Position numbers and translations under genes: made by a program. Below the pieces are notes generated by a model, which was not told where the DNA came from, did not search any database, and was given only the letters and a program-made list of their open reading frames with translations. Of a DNA stretch of 64,000 nucleotides, positions 9,377 to 18,073 are shown one piece after another; positions within the stretch are counted from its first letter, which is position 1, and each line of letters starts with the position of its first letter. Origin of the DNA: Cypionkella aquatica (GTDB taxonomy: Bacteria > Pseudomonadota > Alphaproteobacteria > Rhodobacterales > Rhodobacteraceae); the NCBI RefSeq assembly GCF_030161095.1, contig NZ_BSPP01000004.1, forward strand, positions 558,001 to 622,000, written 5' to 3'.

Positions 9377-10281
9377 TGGAAAAGAAATTTGATCGACGCG
9401 GCCTTGGGCGTGGCCTTTCTGCGCTTATGGCGGATGTTAACATCGATTCCGTCTCGGCTGCGCCAGAGCTTCGGGCATCTGAGTTACTGCTTCCAGTGGA
9501 AAAGATCGTACCCAACCCGGATCAACCAAGGCGTGATTTTGAGCCGCAGGCGTTGAACGATTTGGCGGCATCGCTGCGGCAAAAGGGTGTTATTCAGCCC
9601 TTGATCGTGCGGAAAAAGCCCGGTCAGGATCTCTATGAAATTGTGGCGGGTGAACGCCGTTGGCGTGCGGCGCAGATCGCGCAACTCCATGAATTGCCTG
9701 TGATTATTCGAGAGTTTACCGACTCAGAGGTTCTCGAAATCGCAATCATTGAAAACATTCAGCGCGCAGAGCTTAACGCGATTGAAGAGGCCTTGGCCTA
9801 TCGCCAATTGATGGACCGTTTCGGGCACACTCAAGAAAAGATTGCCGAAGCGCTGTCTCGTAGTCGCAGCCACATCGCCAACCTTTTGCGGCTGCTTGCT
9901 CTGCCTGGCGACGTTCAGCAAATGGTGCAATCCGGGACCCTATCTGCAGGGCATGCCCGCGCCCTGATTACCACTGGAAACGCGACAGAATTGGCGCTTA
10001 AGGTGATCGGCCGTGGATTATCGGTGCGCGAGACCGAAGATCTTGTGCGAAAGTCTGCCGTTGATCCGGCGAAGCGTCGCGCACTGGCCCGACGGGGTGA
10101 AAAAGACGCCGACACCCGCGCCCTTGAAGCCGATCTTGCTGCAAATTTGCATATGGGCGTACAGATTGATCACGTCCAAGGTGGGGAGGGTGGCAAGGTG
10201 ACCATCAGCTATCGCACTCTTGAACAACTCGATCTGCTGTGTCGCGTTCTCTCAACGATTCCCCGCGATGCCGAATTTTAG
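9376..10281 (+). CDS. parB: Chromosome partitioning protein ParB (Spo0J)
   Basis: 301 residues from ATG 9376 (a TTG three bases earlier is ignored). ParB binds parS, spreads along DNA as a CTP-dependent clamp and loads SMC. Seen: the RGLGRGLSALM N-terminus that contacts ParA, box I around 44-75 with PNPDQPRRDF, the CTPase motif GERRWRA at 92-98, an HTH near 150-175 for parS recognition, and a C-terminal dimerisation region. Four matching parS sites lie within 9 kb of it in this window. It ends 11 bp from the convergent hemW. Confidence 0.97.
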   Translation: MEKKFDRRGLGRGLSALMADVNIDSVSAAPELRASELLLPVEKIVPNPDQPRRDFEPQALNDLAASLRQKGVIQPLIVRKKPGQDLYEIVAGERRWRAAQIAQLHELPVIIREFTDSEVLEIAIIENIQRAELNAIEEALAYRQLMDRFGHTQEKIAEALSRSRSHIANLLRLLALPGDVQQMVQSGTLSAGHARALITTGNATELALKVIGRGLSVRETEDLVRKSAVDPAKRRALARRGEKDADTRALEADLAANLHMGVQIDHVQGGEGGKVTISYRTLEQLDLLCRVLSTIPRDAEF

Positions 10282-10292
10282 CTTTTGCTGAG

Positions 10293-11453
10293 CTAGGTTG
10301 TAGCCAATTCGCGCAGCACTGCGTTCAGAACCATTCGGCCGTTCAAGGTTGTCTGTAAACGGCCGTTTTTGGCGGTTAACATGCCAATATCGGTTAAGTT
10401 TTGGAGCTTAGCGGGTGAGAGCGCCGCCCCAGCAATGTCCTGATAGCGCGCTAAATCCAGTCCTTCGCCCAAGCGCAAAGACATCAGCAAATACTCCAGC
10501 CGATGGTCATCTGAAGTCAGCAGGCTGCGGGGCAACTCAGGTGTCTTACCGGATTCAACGAGGCCCAGCCAAAGGGCAGGAGATTTAGGTGCTTCGGTTG
10601 CCCATCTTTCACCGGCCAAAGTCATGCGACCGTGCGCGCCGGGACCGATGCCCAAGTAATCACCCCCACGCCAATAAATCAGATTGTGCCTTGATTCACA
10701 GCCGGGTCTTGCATGATTTGACACCTCATAGGCAGGCAGTCCGGCCTTCTCGCAAAGCTCTTGCGTCGTCTCAAACATCTCGGCTGACAGGTCTTCGCTT
10801 GGCAAACCTTTCAGGCCACCCTTGGCGAACCGATCGCCAAATGCGGTGCCATCTTCAATTGTCAGCTGATAGAGAGATAGGTGATCAATCGCCAATTCCA
10901 GCGCGCGGCCAAGCTCTTCCCGCCATGCTTGCAGTGTCTGATCTTGTCGCGCATATATCAGATCAAAACTGACGCGGTCAAAGCAAGACCGTGCAATTTC
11001 AAAGGCTTGTCTGGCCTCGATGGCGCTATGCTTGCGGCCAAGCTTGCGCAAATCCTCGTCGTTCATTGCTTGCATGCCCATTGAAACCCGCGTCACGCCA
11101 GCTTGTTGAAACCCGCGAAACCTTCCTGCCTCGACCGAACCCGGGTTGGCTTCTAAGGTGATTTCGGGGTCATTTGACATTGGCCAAGTGGCTCGGATGC
11201 GCTCAATGATGGCAGCAACCAGATCGGGTGACATCAGCGATGGGGTGCCGCCGCCGAAGAATACTGAATTCAGGATGCGCCCTTGCGTTTCACGCCCCAG
11301 TCTGTCGATCTCAGACAAATAAGCGCGCTGCCATTGCTTTTGGTCTATGTGCTTTTCGACATGGCTGTTGAAGTCACAATAGGGGCATTTAGACTCGCAA
11401 TATGGCCAATGTAGATACAGGCCGAAGCCGCCATGTTGCCAATCTTCCATCAT
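10293..11453 (-). CDS. hemW: Radical SAM family haem chaperone HemW
   Basis: 386 residues. HemW-type proteins resemble coproporphyrinogen III dehydrogenase HemN but are thought to insert haem into respiratory enzymes rather than oxidise the substrate. Seen: the radical-SAM cysteines C19, C23 and C26 in YCESKCPYCDF, GGGTPS near residue 66, and the later YEVSNHA motif. HemN proper has an extra N-terminal region and an extra Cys after the cluster motif, absent here. Two consecutive ATGs (11453, 11450) are possible starts; the first shares its A with the stop of the upstream Rid gene, so the pair is coupled. Confidence 0.92.
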   Translation of the reverse strand: MMEDWQHGGFGLYLHWPYCESKCPYCDFNSHVEKHIDQKQWQRAYLSEIDRLGRETQGRILNSVFFGGGTPSLMSPDLVAAIIERIRATWPMSNDPEITLEANPGSVEAGRFRGFQQAGVTRVSMGMQAMNDEDLRKLGRKHSAIEARQAFEIARSCFDRVSFDLIYARQDQTLQAWREELGRALELAIDHLSLYQLTIEDGTAFGDRFAKGGLKGLPSEDLSAEMFETTQELCEKAGLPAYEVSNHARPGCESRHNLIYWRGGDYLGIGPGAHGRMTLAGERWATEAPKSPALWLGLVESGKTPELPRSLLTSDDHRLEYLLMSLRLGEGLDLARYQDIAGAALSPAKLQNLTDIGMLTAKNGRLQTTLNGRMVLNAVLRELATT

Positions 11454-11836
11454 TAGCCTTTAAATGCAGTGACTTCGATTTCGACCTTCATCTCGGGTCT
11501 GATCAGGCCCGCGATCACCATCGTCGCTGCGGGTCTGATCTTGCCCAACGCGTCACCCAACACGGGCACCAGCGCCTCGACCAAATCCGACTGTGTCACT
11601 GTGTACTGCACGCGGACGATGTCGGCCATTTCAAACCCTGCTTCGACCAGAACTGCTTCTATTGTGGCGAAGCAGTTTCGCCCCTGATCGGCGATGTCAT
11701 CCGGCATTTTCATCGTAGCATAGTCATATCCTGTGACGCCTGACACAAAACACCATCCACCTTTCACGATGGCGCGGCTATAGCCCATTGTCTTTTCGAA
11801 CGGCGATCCGGTGGATATTTGTTTCACGTGAAACAT
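11453..11836 (-). CDS. RidA/YjgF family protein, lacking the canonical active-site arginine
   Basis: 127 residues of the Rid fold. RidA proper deaminates reactive enamine and imine intermediates using an Arg just before the C-terminal VEIE motif. Here the aligned position in AGLIRPEMKVEIE appears to be Leu 111, with an Arg two residues later, so the enzyme activity is uncertain and another Rid subgroup is likely. The ATG and first six codons (Met-Phe-His-Val-Lys-Gln) lie in parS site 4. It overlaps rdgB by 13 bases upstream and hemW by one base downstream, making rph-rdgB-rid-hemW one leftward unit. Confidence 0.85.
   Translation of the reverse strand: MFHVKQISTGSPFEKTMGYSRAIVKGGWCFVSGVTGYDYATMKMPDDIADQGRNCFATIEAVLVEAGFEMADIVRVQYTVTQSDLVEALVPVLGDALGKIRPAATMVIAGLIRPEMKVEIEVTAFKG
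11820..11835. other. parS site 4
   Basis: A perfect TGTTTCACGTGAAACA about 9 kb right of the candidate oriC. On the minus strand it contains the TGA stop of rdgB and all but the first base of the ATG start of the Rid gene. Confidence 0.93.
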
Positions 11837-12432
11837 CCTTCTACAAGCTTGCGAAATGCATCGGCGCGGTGACTGATCTGGTTCTTTTGCCAGCGATCCA
11901 TTTCGCCAAAGGTCAAGTCGCTGCCCGAGGGCTGGAATATCGGATCATAGCCATGCCCCTGATCGCCGCGCATGGGCCAGACGATCTGCCCCGCCATAAC
12001 ACCTTCAAACACCTCATCATGACCATCCGGCCAAGCCAACACCAAAGTGCAGCGAAACTGCGCCAACCGTGGTTCGGTCGCCGCAATCGCCTCAAGTCGA
12101 TCCCAAGTTTGGGTCATTGCCATGACAAAATCACGCCCGGTGGGTGTTTCTGCCCAATCCGCTGTATAGACCCCCGGTGCGCCATCCAATGCATCAATGG
12201 TGATGCCAGAATCATCGGAAAGCGCTGGCAAGCCAGTGGCTTGCGCCGCCGCATGTGCTTTGATTCGGGCATTGCCAACAAAGCTGTCCTCGGTTTCCGC
12301 TGGTTCCGGCAGGTTCAGTTCACCCGCCGAAACCACAGAAATTCCAAATCCCTCCAGCAGCTTGGCAATCTCCTCCAGCTTCCCGCGATTGTGCGTCGCA
12401 ACCAACAGCCGGTCACTTGAGAATTTCCGCAT
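11824..12432 (-). CDS. rdgB: Non-canonical purine NTP pyrophosphatase (dITP/XTP)
   Basis: 202 residues from ATG 12432; a GTG one codon earlier is also possible. The family hydrolyses dITP, XTP and related nucleotides to keep deaminated purines out of DNA. Seen: the N-terminal VATHNRGK motif near residue 11 and the SDDSGI metal-binding motif near residue 74. The start overlaps the stop of rph (TGATG), the usual alphaproteobacterial pairing. The last codons and the stop lie within parS site 4. Confidence 0.95.
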   Translation of the reverse strand: MRKFSSDRLLVATHNRGKLEEIAKLLEGFGISVVSAGELNLPEPAETEDSFVGNARIKAHAAAQATGLPALSDDSGITIDALDGAPGVYTADWAETPTGRDFVMAMTQTWDRLEAIAATEPRLAQFRCTLVLAWPDGHDEVFEGVMAGQIVWPMRGDQGHGYDPIFQPSGSDLTFGEMDRWQKNQISHRADAFRKLVEGCFT

Positions 12433-13151
12433 CACGCGATCCCCAAAGCGGCCTTCTGCGCGGCAACCAGACCAGCGACGCCCGCCTCGGCCAAATCCAG
12501 CAATTCGCCCATCTCGGCACGCGAGAATGTCGCGCCTTCTGCAGACATCTGCACCTCAATCAGCCGCCCGCGTCCTGTAAGAATGAAATTGCCATCCGTC
12601 CCTGCAGCAGAATCCTCGGGATAATCCAGATCGAGCACTGGCTGCCCCGCATAAATACCACAAGACACCGCAGCCACATGGTCGATCATCGGGTCGCTGA
12701 CAATCACGCCTGATTTCAGCAGCTTGTTCATCGCCAACCGCAAAGCCACCCAGCCACCGGTAATGGATGCGCACCGGGTACCGCCGTCGGCTTGAATCAC
12801 ATCGCAATCAATCACGATCTGCCGCTCACCCAAAGCCGAGCGATCAACCCCGGCCCGCAACGCGCGACCGATAAGCCGTTGAATCTCTTGCGTGCGACCG
12901 GATTGCTTGCCCGCCGCAGCCTCCCGACGTACCCGCGAATTGGTCGCGCGTGGCAACATGCCATATTCTGCCGTCACCCAACCCAACCCGGTGTTTTTCA
13001 AAAACGGCGGCGCTTTGTCTTCAATGGTGGCCGAGCACAAAACATGCGTCTCGCCCATCTTGATCAGGCACGAGCCTTCCGCATGTTTCATCACACCGAT
13101 TTCCATAGAAACCGGGCGCATTTCGTTCAATTTCCGACCAGAGGGGCGCAT
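12432..13151 (-). CDS. rph: Ribonuclease PH
   Basis: 239 residues from ATG 13151, chosen because [14 protein letters not shown] is the standard family start and an AAGGA ribosome site precedes it; a longer frame from 13223 is not supported. RNase PH is a hexameric phosphorolytic exonuclease that trims tRNA 3' ends. Seen: the basic N-terminus, the GCxxT-like central core with [15 protein letters not shown], and the phosphate-binding [10 protein letters not shown] segment. It heads the leftward operon rph-rdgB-rid-hemW and diverges from hrcA. Confidence 0.95.
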   Translation of the reverse strand: MRPSGRKLNEMRPVSMEIGVMKHAEGSCLIKMGETHVLCSATIEDKAPPFLKNTGLGWVTAEYGMLPRATNSRVRREAAAGKQSGRTQEIQRLIGRALRAGVDRSALGERQIVIDCDVIQADGGTRCASITGGWVALRLAMNKLLKSGVIVSDPMIDHVAAVSCGIYAGQPVLDLDYPEDSAAGTDGNFILTGRGRLIEVQMSAEGATFSRAEMGELLDLAEAGVAGLVAAQKAALGIA

Positions 13152-13265
13152 CACATCATCCTTTTTCGCTTTATCCCAAATAGTCCTGCGCCCCGTCCTG
13201 ATGCAACCCTCATTGACGTTCACAGCCCAGCCTCCTTAATGAGGAACAGCAATTGGGATTTCCGA

Positions 13266-14336
13266 ATGAGCAATGGTGCCAAAATCCTGTCCGAGATGAA
13301 CGACCGCTCGCGCGAAGTGTTTCGCCGAGTCGTCGAAGGCTACCTTGCCTCGGGTGATCCGGTCGGCTCGCGCACCCTGACCCGCAGCATGTCCGAACGC
13401 CTGTCAGCGGCCACGATACGCAATGTGATGCAGGATCTCGAACTTTTGGGTCTGCTCGACAGTCCGCATATCTCGGCGGGGCGGATACCAACTCAACAGG
13501 GTCTGCGCATGTTCGTCGATGGCCTGCTCGAAGTCGGCACCGTCGCCGCCGAAGACCGCCAGTTGATCGACACTGCCTCAGCCAGCAACGAATCAGACAT
13601 CACCAGTCTGCTTGACCATATCGGCGGCACCCTTTCTGGCATCACCCGCGGTGCGACGGTGGTTCTGGCCCCCAAGGCCGAGGCGCCGATCCGCCATATC
13701 GAATTTGTGAGCCTTGCTGCCGATCGGGCATTGGTGGTGCTGGTCTTTGCCAACGGCCATGTCGAAAATCGCGTTTTCACCCCGCCGCCTGGTCAAACTC
13801 CATCTTCCATGCGCGAGGCTGCAAACTTCCTCAACGCGCTGGCCGAGGGTAAAACCCTGTCCGAACTGCGTCGCAGCATCAGCCAGGATATTGCCAATCG
13901 TCGTCAGGAAATCGATTCCCTCGCCCGCGCTCTGGTAGAAAGCGGCATTGCGCTGTGGGATGGCACGGACGAGCATGCCGAGCGTCTTATTGTGCGTGGT
14001 CGCTCTAATCTGATCGAGAATTCGGCCGAAGCCCAAGATATCGACCGTATCCGCATCCTGTTCGATGACCTTGAACGCAAGCGTGATATCGCCGATTTTC
14101 TCGAATTGGCAGAAACCGGCGAGGGCGTGCGCATTTTTATCGGCTCCGAGAACAAACTCTTTTCACTTTCGGGTTCCTCTCTGGTGGTCTCTCCCTATAT
14201 GAACGCTGATCGAAAGATCATTGGCGCGGTGGGCGTGATCGGACCGACCCGGCTGAACTATGGCCGGATTGTCCCGATCGTCGATTATACCGCGCAATTG
14301 GTCGGCAGGCTTTTGTCGGAACGCAGTTCAGGCTAA
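13266..14336 (+). CDS. hrcA: Heat-inducible transcription repressor HrcA
   Basis: 356 residues from ATG 13266; an in-frame ATG at 13239 would add nine residues. HrcA represses chaperone genes, classically groESL, by binding the CIRCE inverted repeat. Seen: the conserved N-terminus NDRSREVFRRVVEGYL, the winged-helix motif with LSAATIRNVMQDLE near residues 47-60, HISAGRIPT, and a C-terminal GAF-like region with VIGPTRLNYGRIVPIVDY. I find no CIRCE element in its own promoter region. It is followed by grpE after 36 bp, the common heat-shock arrangement. Confidence 0.95.
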   Translation: MSNGAKILSEMNDRSREVFRRVVEGYLASGDPVGSRTLTRSMSERLSAATIRNVMQDLELLGLLDSPHISAGRIPTQQGLRMFVDGLLEVGTVAAEDRQLIDTASASNESDITSLLDHIGGTLSGITRGATVVLAPKAEAPIRHIEFVSLAADRALVVLVFANGHVENRVFTPPPGQTPSSMREAANFLNALAEGKTLSELRRSISQDIANRRQEIDSLARALVESGIALWDGTDEHAERLIVRGRSNLIENSAEAQDIDRIRILFDDLERKRDIADFLELAETGEGVRIFIGSENKLFSLSGSSLVVSPYMNADRKIIGAVGVIGPTRLNYGRIVPIVDYTAQLVGRLLSERSSG

Positions 14337-14372
14337 GGCGTGCCAAAGCGGAATAGAATGTAAGGATAGACG

Positions 14373-14906
14373 ATGGCGCAGGACAATACCGCCCCAGAGA
14401 AGGACGAGATGGAAGGCCTCGACGATTTCGTTGCGGCTGAACAGCTTGATGCGCTGCGCGCCGAGCGTGACGACATGCGTGACCGCTTCATGCGCGCCTT
14501 GGCTGATGCCGAAAACGCCCGCAAACGCGGAGAGCGTGACCGCCGCGAGGCCGAGCAATTCGGCGGCTCCAAACTCGCGCGCGACATGCTGCCGGTTTAC
14601 GATAACCTGAAGCGTGCGCTTGATGCAGCCAACGAAGAGACCCGCGCGCAAGCTGGGGCCTTGATCGAAGGGCTGGAACTGACCCTGCGCGAGCTGACCA
14701 ATGTGTTGAAGAAGCACGGCGTTGCCGAGATCAATCCCGAGATCGGCGAAGTGTTTGATCCGCAGCAACATCAGGCGATGTTCGAGGCGCCGCTGCCGGG
14801 TACCAAGGCTGGCCAGATCATTCAGGTTCTGGGCGTCGGCTTTATGCTGCACGACCGCCTGTTGCGCCCGGCGCAGGTTGGCGTGTCGTCAAACACCCAA
14901 GGCTGA
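14373..14906 (+). CDS. grpE: Nucleotide exchange factor GrpE
   Basis: 177 residues with an AAGGA ribosome site before ATG 14373. GrpE releases ADP from DnaK and sets the chaperone cycle with temperature. Seen: an acidic N-terminus, a long charged helix with RAERDDMRDRFMRALADAEN suited to dimerisation, then the beta domain with GEVFDPQQHQAM and LLRPAQVGVS, the family signature near the C-terminus. It lies downstream of hrcA in the same direction and ends at a strong hairpin. No dnaK or dnaJ is present in the window. Confidence 0.96.
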   Translation: MAQDNTAPEKDEMEGLDDFVAAEQLDALRAERDDMRDRFMRALADAENARKRGERDRREAEQFGGSKLARDMLPVYDNLKRALDAANEETRAQAGALIEGLELTLRELTNVLKKHGVAEINPEIGEVFDPQQHQAMFEAPLPGTKAGQIIQVLGVGFMLHDRLLRPAQVGVSSNTQG

Positions 14907-14920
14907 TCGCTTTGCTGGCC

Positions 14921-14961
14921 CCGGAGGGTTTCACACCCTCCGGACCACCCGTGGAGTATTT
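14921..14961 (+). repeat. Dispersed hairpin repeat, copy 1, behind grpE
   Basis: A 9-bp stem with 5-base loop at 14921-14943 (CCGGAGGGT / ACCCTCCGG) followed by a conserved tail to GTATTT. The whole unit matches, with a few changes and a small indel, the reverse complement of 36074-36111. It sits between grpE and the convergent mutS, so it may serve as a terminator, but no clear T-run follows immediately. Confidence 0.75.
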
Positions 14962-14984
14962 CCAAAAGAGCAATTAAATTTTAG

Positions 14985-17624
14985 TCAAGTTTTCAGCATT
15001 TCCTTCAGCTGATAGACCAAGCGCAGCGCCTCCATCGGCGTCAAGTCATCCGGCAGCACCTCTTTCAGCGCTGTTTCTACCTTAGAATCTTTGGCGACCG
15101 GCTTCGGTGCTGGCGCGGGCATTGCCCGGAACAGCGGCAGATCGTCGATCAGCGCCTTTTGCCGCGACCCTCCCTCACGCTCGCCTGATTCCAGGGCTTC
15201 CAGCACGACCTTAGCGCGTTCGATCACCGTTGCGGGCAGACCGGCCAACCGCGCCACCTGCACGCCATAGGATCGGTCAGCCGCACCTTTCTTCACCTCA
15301 TGCAGGAAAATCACCTCGCCGTCCCACTCCTTGACGGTCACAGTTGCGTTCTCTACCCCAGCAAGTTTGCCGGAAAGCGCTGTCATTTCATGGTAATGCG
15401 TGGCGAAGAGGGCGCGACAGCGGTTGGTTTCGTGCAGATGCTCCATCGTGGCCCAGGCAATTGAAAGCCCGTCATAGGTCGCGGTGCCGCGGCCAATCTC
15501 ATCCAGAATGACCAGCGCGCGATCATCGGCTTGGTTCAGGATCGCAGCGGTTTCAACCATTTCCACCATGAAAGTCGATCTGCCGCGCGCAAGGTCATCC
15601 GAAGCCCCGACCCGGCTGAACAACTGGCTGACAAGGCCGATATGGGCAGAGGTCGCGGGCACAAAGCTGCCTGCCTGCGCCAGAAGGGCGATCAGCGCGT
15701 TCTGCCGCAAGAAAGTGGATTTACCCGCCATATTTGGGCCGGTCAGCAGCCAGATCGCGGGGATTTTTGCTTCGGTCAGGGCGCAATCGTTGGCGACAAA
15801 GGCAGCTCCGCCCTGTCTGCGCAACGCGCGCTCGACCACCGGATGGCGTCCTGCGGTGATCACAAAGGCGTGGCTGTCGTCAACGCGCGGCTCCGCCCAG
15901 TTCTCAGCCGCCGCCAGATCGGCAAATGCACCGTTCAGATCGATCTCTGCCAATCCGCGTGCGCAGGCGCCGATTGGACCGGATTGATCCAAAATTGCGG
16001 CTCTAAGCGCCTCATAGTGCCGCTTTTCGATCTCAAGCGCATGATTGGCCGCGTTCAGAATCTTGGTTTCAATCTCGTTCAGCGGCAGGGTGGTAAAGCG
16101 CACCTGATTGGCAGTGGTTTGGCGGTGGATGAAGGTTTCCGACAGCGGTGCTGCGAACATCTTCTCGGCGTGCAATGCGGTGGTTTCAATGAAATAGCCC
16201 AGCACGTTGTTGTGCTTGATCTTCAGACTTTGGACACCCGACAGCGCGATGTATTCGGCCTGCATCTGCGCGATGACGCTTCTGCCTTCGTCGCGCAGAC
16301 GGCGGGTTTCGTCCAGATCGGCGTCAAAGCCCGTGGCGATATAGCCGCCATCGCGGGCCAGCAGCGGCGGTTCGGCGACCAAAGCCTGATCCAGCAGCTC
16401 GATCAGCGTGGCATGGCCGACCAAGGCCTTGGCGGCATCGTGCAACAAGGGCGGCACGTCGATCAGTCGGGTGGCGATATTTTCGGCTTGCGTCAAACCG
16501 GTGCGGATGGCGGCAAGGTCGCGCGGGCCGCCACGCTCCAGTGCCAGCCGCGACAGGGCGCGATCAATGTCGGGCACGCGGCGCAGATCCGTGCGCAAAT
16601 CTTCGCGCAAACGGCTCTGTTCCAGCAGAAAACGCACAGATTCCAACCGTTGATGGATCACAGCCAGATCGCGGGCTGGGCTGGATATGCGGCGTTCCAG
16701 CAGGCGCGCGCCCGCAGCGGTGGCGGTGCGATCCACGGCGGCCAGCAAAGACCCTTCGCGACCACCAGAAAGCGCCTGACTGATTTCAAGGTTGCGCCGG
16801 GTAGAGGCGTCAATCTGCATCGCTCCGCTGGCACTTTCGCGCAATGGCGGGCGCAACAGCGGCAGTTTCCCGCGTTGGGTCAGATCAAGGTAATCGACCA
16901 AAGCGCCCATCGCCGAAATCTCAGAGCGCCCAAAGCTGCCAAAAGCCTCTAATGAGCCGACGCCCCACAGCTTGCACAACCGCTGTTCGGCATTTGTTGA
17001 ATCGAAACTGCCCCGTGATAGTGCACTAAGCGCCGCACCGGATTCAGTCACTATACCGCCCAAATCATGATCTCGGTGCTCTGCCACCAAGACTTCGCGC
17101 GGCGCTAGACGAGCCAGTTCTGGCGCAAGACGCACCTCCGGGCAGGGCATCACCCGCAACTCTCCGGTTGAGATATCCACCCAAGCCAGTGCGGACTCTT
17201 CGCGCACCTCGGCAAAGGCCGCGAGGTAGTTGTGCCGACGGGCTTCCAGCAGCGAATCCTCGGTGAGCGTGCCGGGGGTGACCAGCCGCACCACGTCGCG
17301 CTTGACCACCGATTTGCTGCCACGCTTTTTCGCCTCGGCCGGGTCTTCCATTTGCTCGGCGATTGCGACGCGAAAGCCCTTGCGGATCAGCGTCAAAAGA
17401 TAGCCCTCGGCGGCGTGATAGGGCACACCGCACAGGGCAATTGGCTTGCCATTGTGAAAGCCGCGCTGGGTCAGGGTGATGTCCAAAGCTTCGGCGGCTG
17501 CAACGGCATCCTCGAAAAACATCTCGTAGAAATCGCCCAAGCGATAGAACAGCAAGGCGCTGGGGTTCTGGGCCTTGATCTCTAGATATTGCGCCATCAT
17601 CGGCGTTACGGTTTCATCGCTCAC
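14985..17624 (-). CDS. mutS: DNA mismatch repair protein MutS
   Basis: 879 residues, starting at GTG 17624 (no ATG in frame until residue 9). MutS recognises mispairs and small loops and starts methyl-independent repair with MutL. Seen: the mismatch-reading Phe-x-Glu at residues 32-34 in DFYEMF, the connector and lever regions, the Walker A GPNMAGKS near residues 629-636, the Walker B VILDEIGRGT, and the FATHYHE segment. No mutL is in the window. It is convergent with grpE and preceded by a Nudix hydrolase on the same strand. Confidence 0.97.
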   Translation of the reverse strand: MSDETVTPMMAQYLEIKAQNPSALLFYRLGDFYEMFFEDAVAAAEALDITLTQRGFHNGKPIALCGVPYHAAEGYLLTLIRKGFRVAIAEQMEDPAEAKKRGSKSVVKRDVVRLVTPGTLTEDSLLEARRHNYLAAFAEVREESALAWVDISTGELRVMPCPEVRLAPELARLAPREVLVAEHRDHDLGGIVTESGAALSALSRGSFDSTNAEQRLCKLWGVGSLEAFGSFGRSEISAMGALVDYLDLTQRGKLPLLRPPLRESASGAMQIDASTRRNLEISQALSGGREGSLLAAVDRTATAAGARLLERRISSPARDLAVIHQRLESVRFLLEQSRLREDLRTDLRRVPDIDRALSRLALERGGPRDLAAIRTGLTQAENIATRLIDVPPLLHDAAKALVGHATLIELLDQALVAEPPLLARDGGYIATGFDADLDETRRLRDEGRSVIAQMQAEYIALSGVQSLKIKHNNVLGYFIETTALHAEKMFAAPLSETFIHRQTTANQVRFTTLPLNEIETKILNAANHALEIEKRHYEALRAAILDQSGPIGACARGLAEIDLNGAFADLAAAENWAEPRVDDSHAFVITAGRHPVVERALRRQGGAAFVANDCALTEAKIPAIWLLTGPNMAGKSTFLRQNALIALLAQAGSFVPATSAHIGLVSQLFSRVGASDDLARGRSTFMVEMVETAAILNQADDRALVILDEIGRGTATYDGLSIAWATMEHLHETNRCRALFATHYHEMTALSGKLAGVENATVTVKEWDGEVIFLHEVKKGAADRSYGVQVARLAGLPATVIERAKVVLEALESGEREGGSRQKALIDDLPLFRAMPAPAPKPVAKDSKVETALKEVLPDDLTPMEALRLVYQLKEMLKT

Positions 17625-17653
17625 AACATCTATCCCCTTGATCGCCGCTTACC

Positions 17654-18064
17654 CTACAAAACCGCGACTGCGGCGGCAACACGGCGTTGCAGTTCGGGGA
17701 TGGCTTGGGGATGCGCCAGATACACTTCCACTGGCATCATTTGCCAATACTGGCCCTCATCACCAAAACGAATCGCAGCGATTTCAGCCGGAGTGATATG
17801 GCCCGCGAAAAACACTGCAACCTGTGCGGGGTCAATCATGCTGGGCCAAACTTCGCGCAGGATCAAACGCGCAGGCGGCAACCGCAGCCCAAATTCCTCA
17901 TACAGCTCACGCAACAAACATTCCTCGGGCGTCTCGCCGGCCTCGCGGCCGCCGCCCGGTAGATCCCAAGTCGCGGGCCAAGGCAGTCCGGGCTTGTCGT
18001 CGCGCAGATAGGTCAGCAAAGCGTCACGGCACAGCAGCGCCGCCTTGCATCCCCTAAAATCCAT
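17654..18064 (-). CDS. Nudix hydrolase
   Basis: 136 residues. The Nudix box is complete: G38-x5-E44-x7-R52-E53-L54-x-E56-E57-x-G59-L60. Such enzymes cleave nucleoside diphosphates linked to another group; the substrate cannot be told from sequence. The N-terminus (MDFRGCKAALLCRDALLTYLRD) resembles MutT-like proteins of this order. It lies 29 bp upstream of mutS on the same strand, and the NfeD gene ends just before it, so co-transcription of nfeD, this gene and mutS is possible. Confidence 0.88.
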   Translation of the reverse strand: MDFRGCKAALLCRDALLTYLRDDKPGLPWPATWDLPGGGREAGETPEECLLRELYEEFGLRLPPARLILREVWPSMIDPAQVAVFFAGHITPAEIAAIRFGDEGQYWQMMPVEVYLAHPQAIPELQRRVAAAVAVL

Positions 18065-18073
18065 CAGCGCAGA

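Noticed and set aside
13152-13265. Possible CIRCE element for HrcA autoregulation in the rph-hrcA gap.
   Set aside because: No TTAGCACTC-N9-GAGTGCTAA or near match is present.
12792-13265. A 158-codon N-terminal extension of hrcA running antisense through rph.
   Set aside because: The conserved HrcA N-terminus starts at about 13266, and the extension overlaps a well-supported gene on the other strand.
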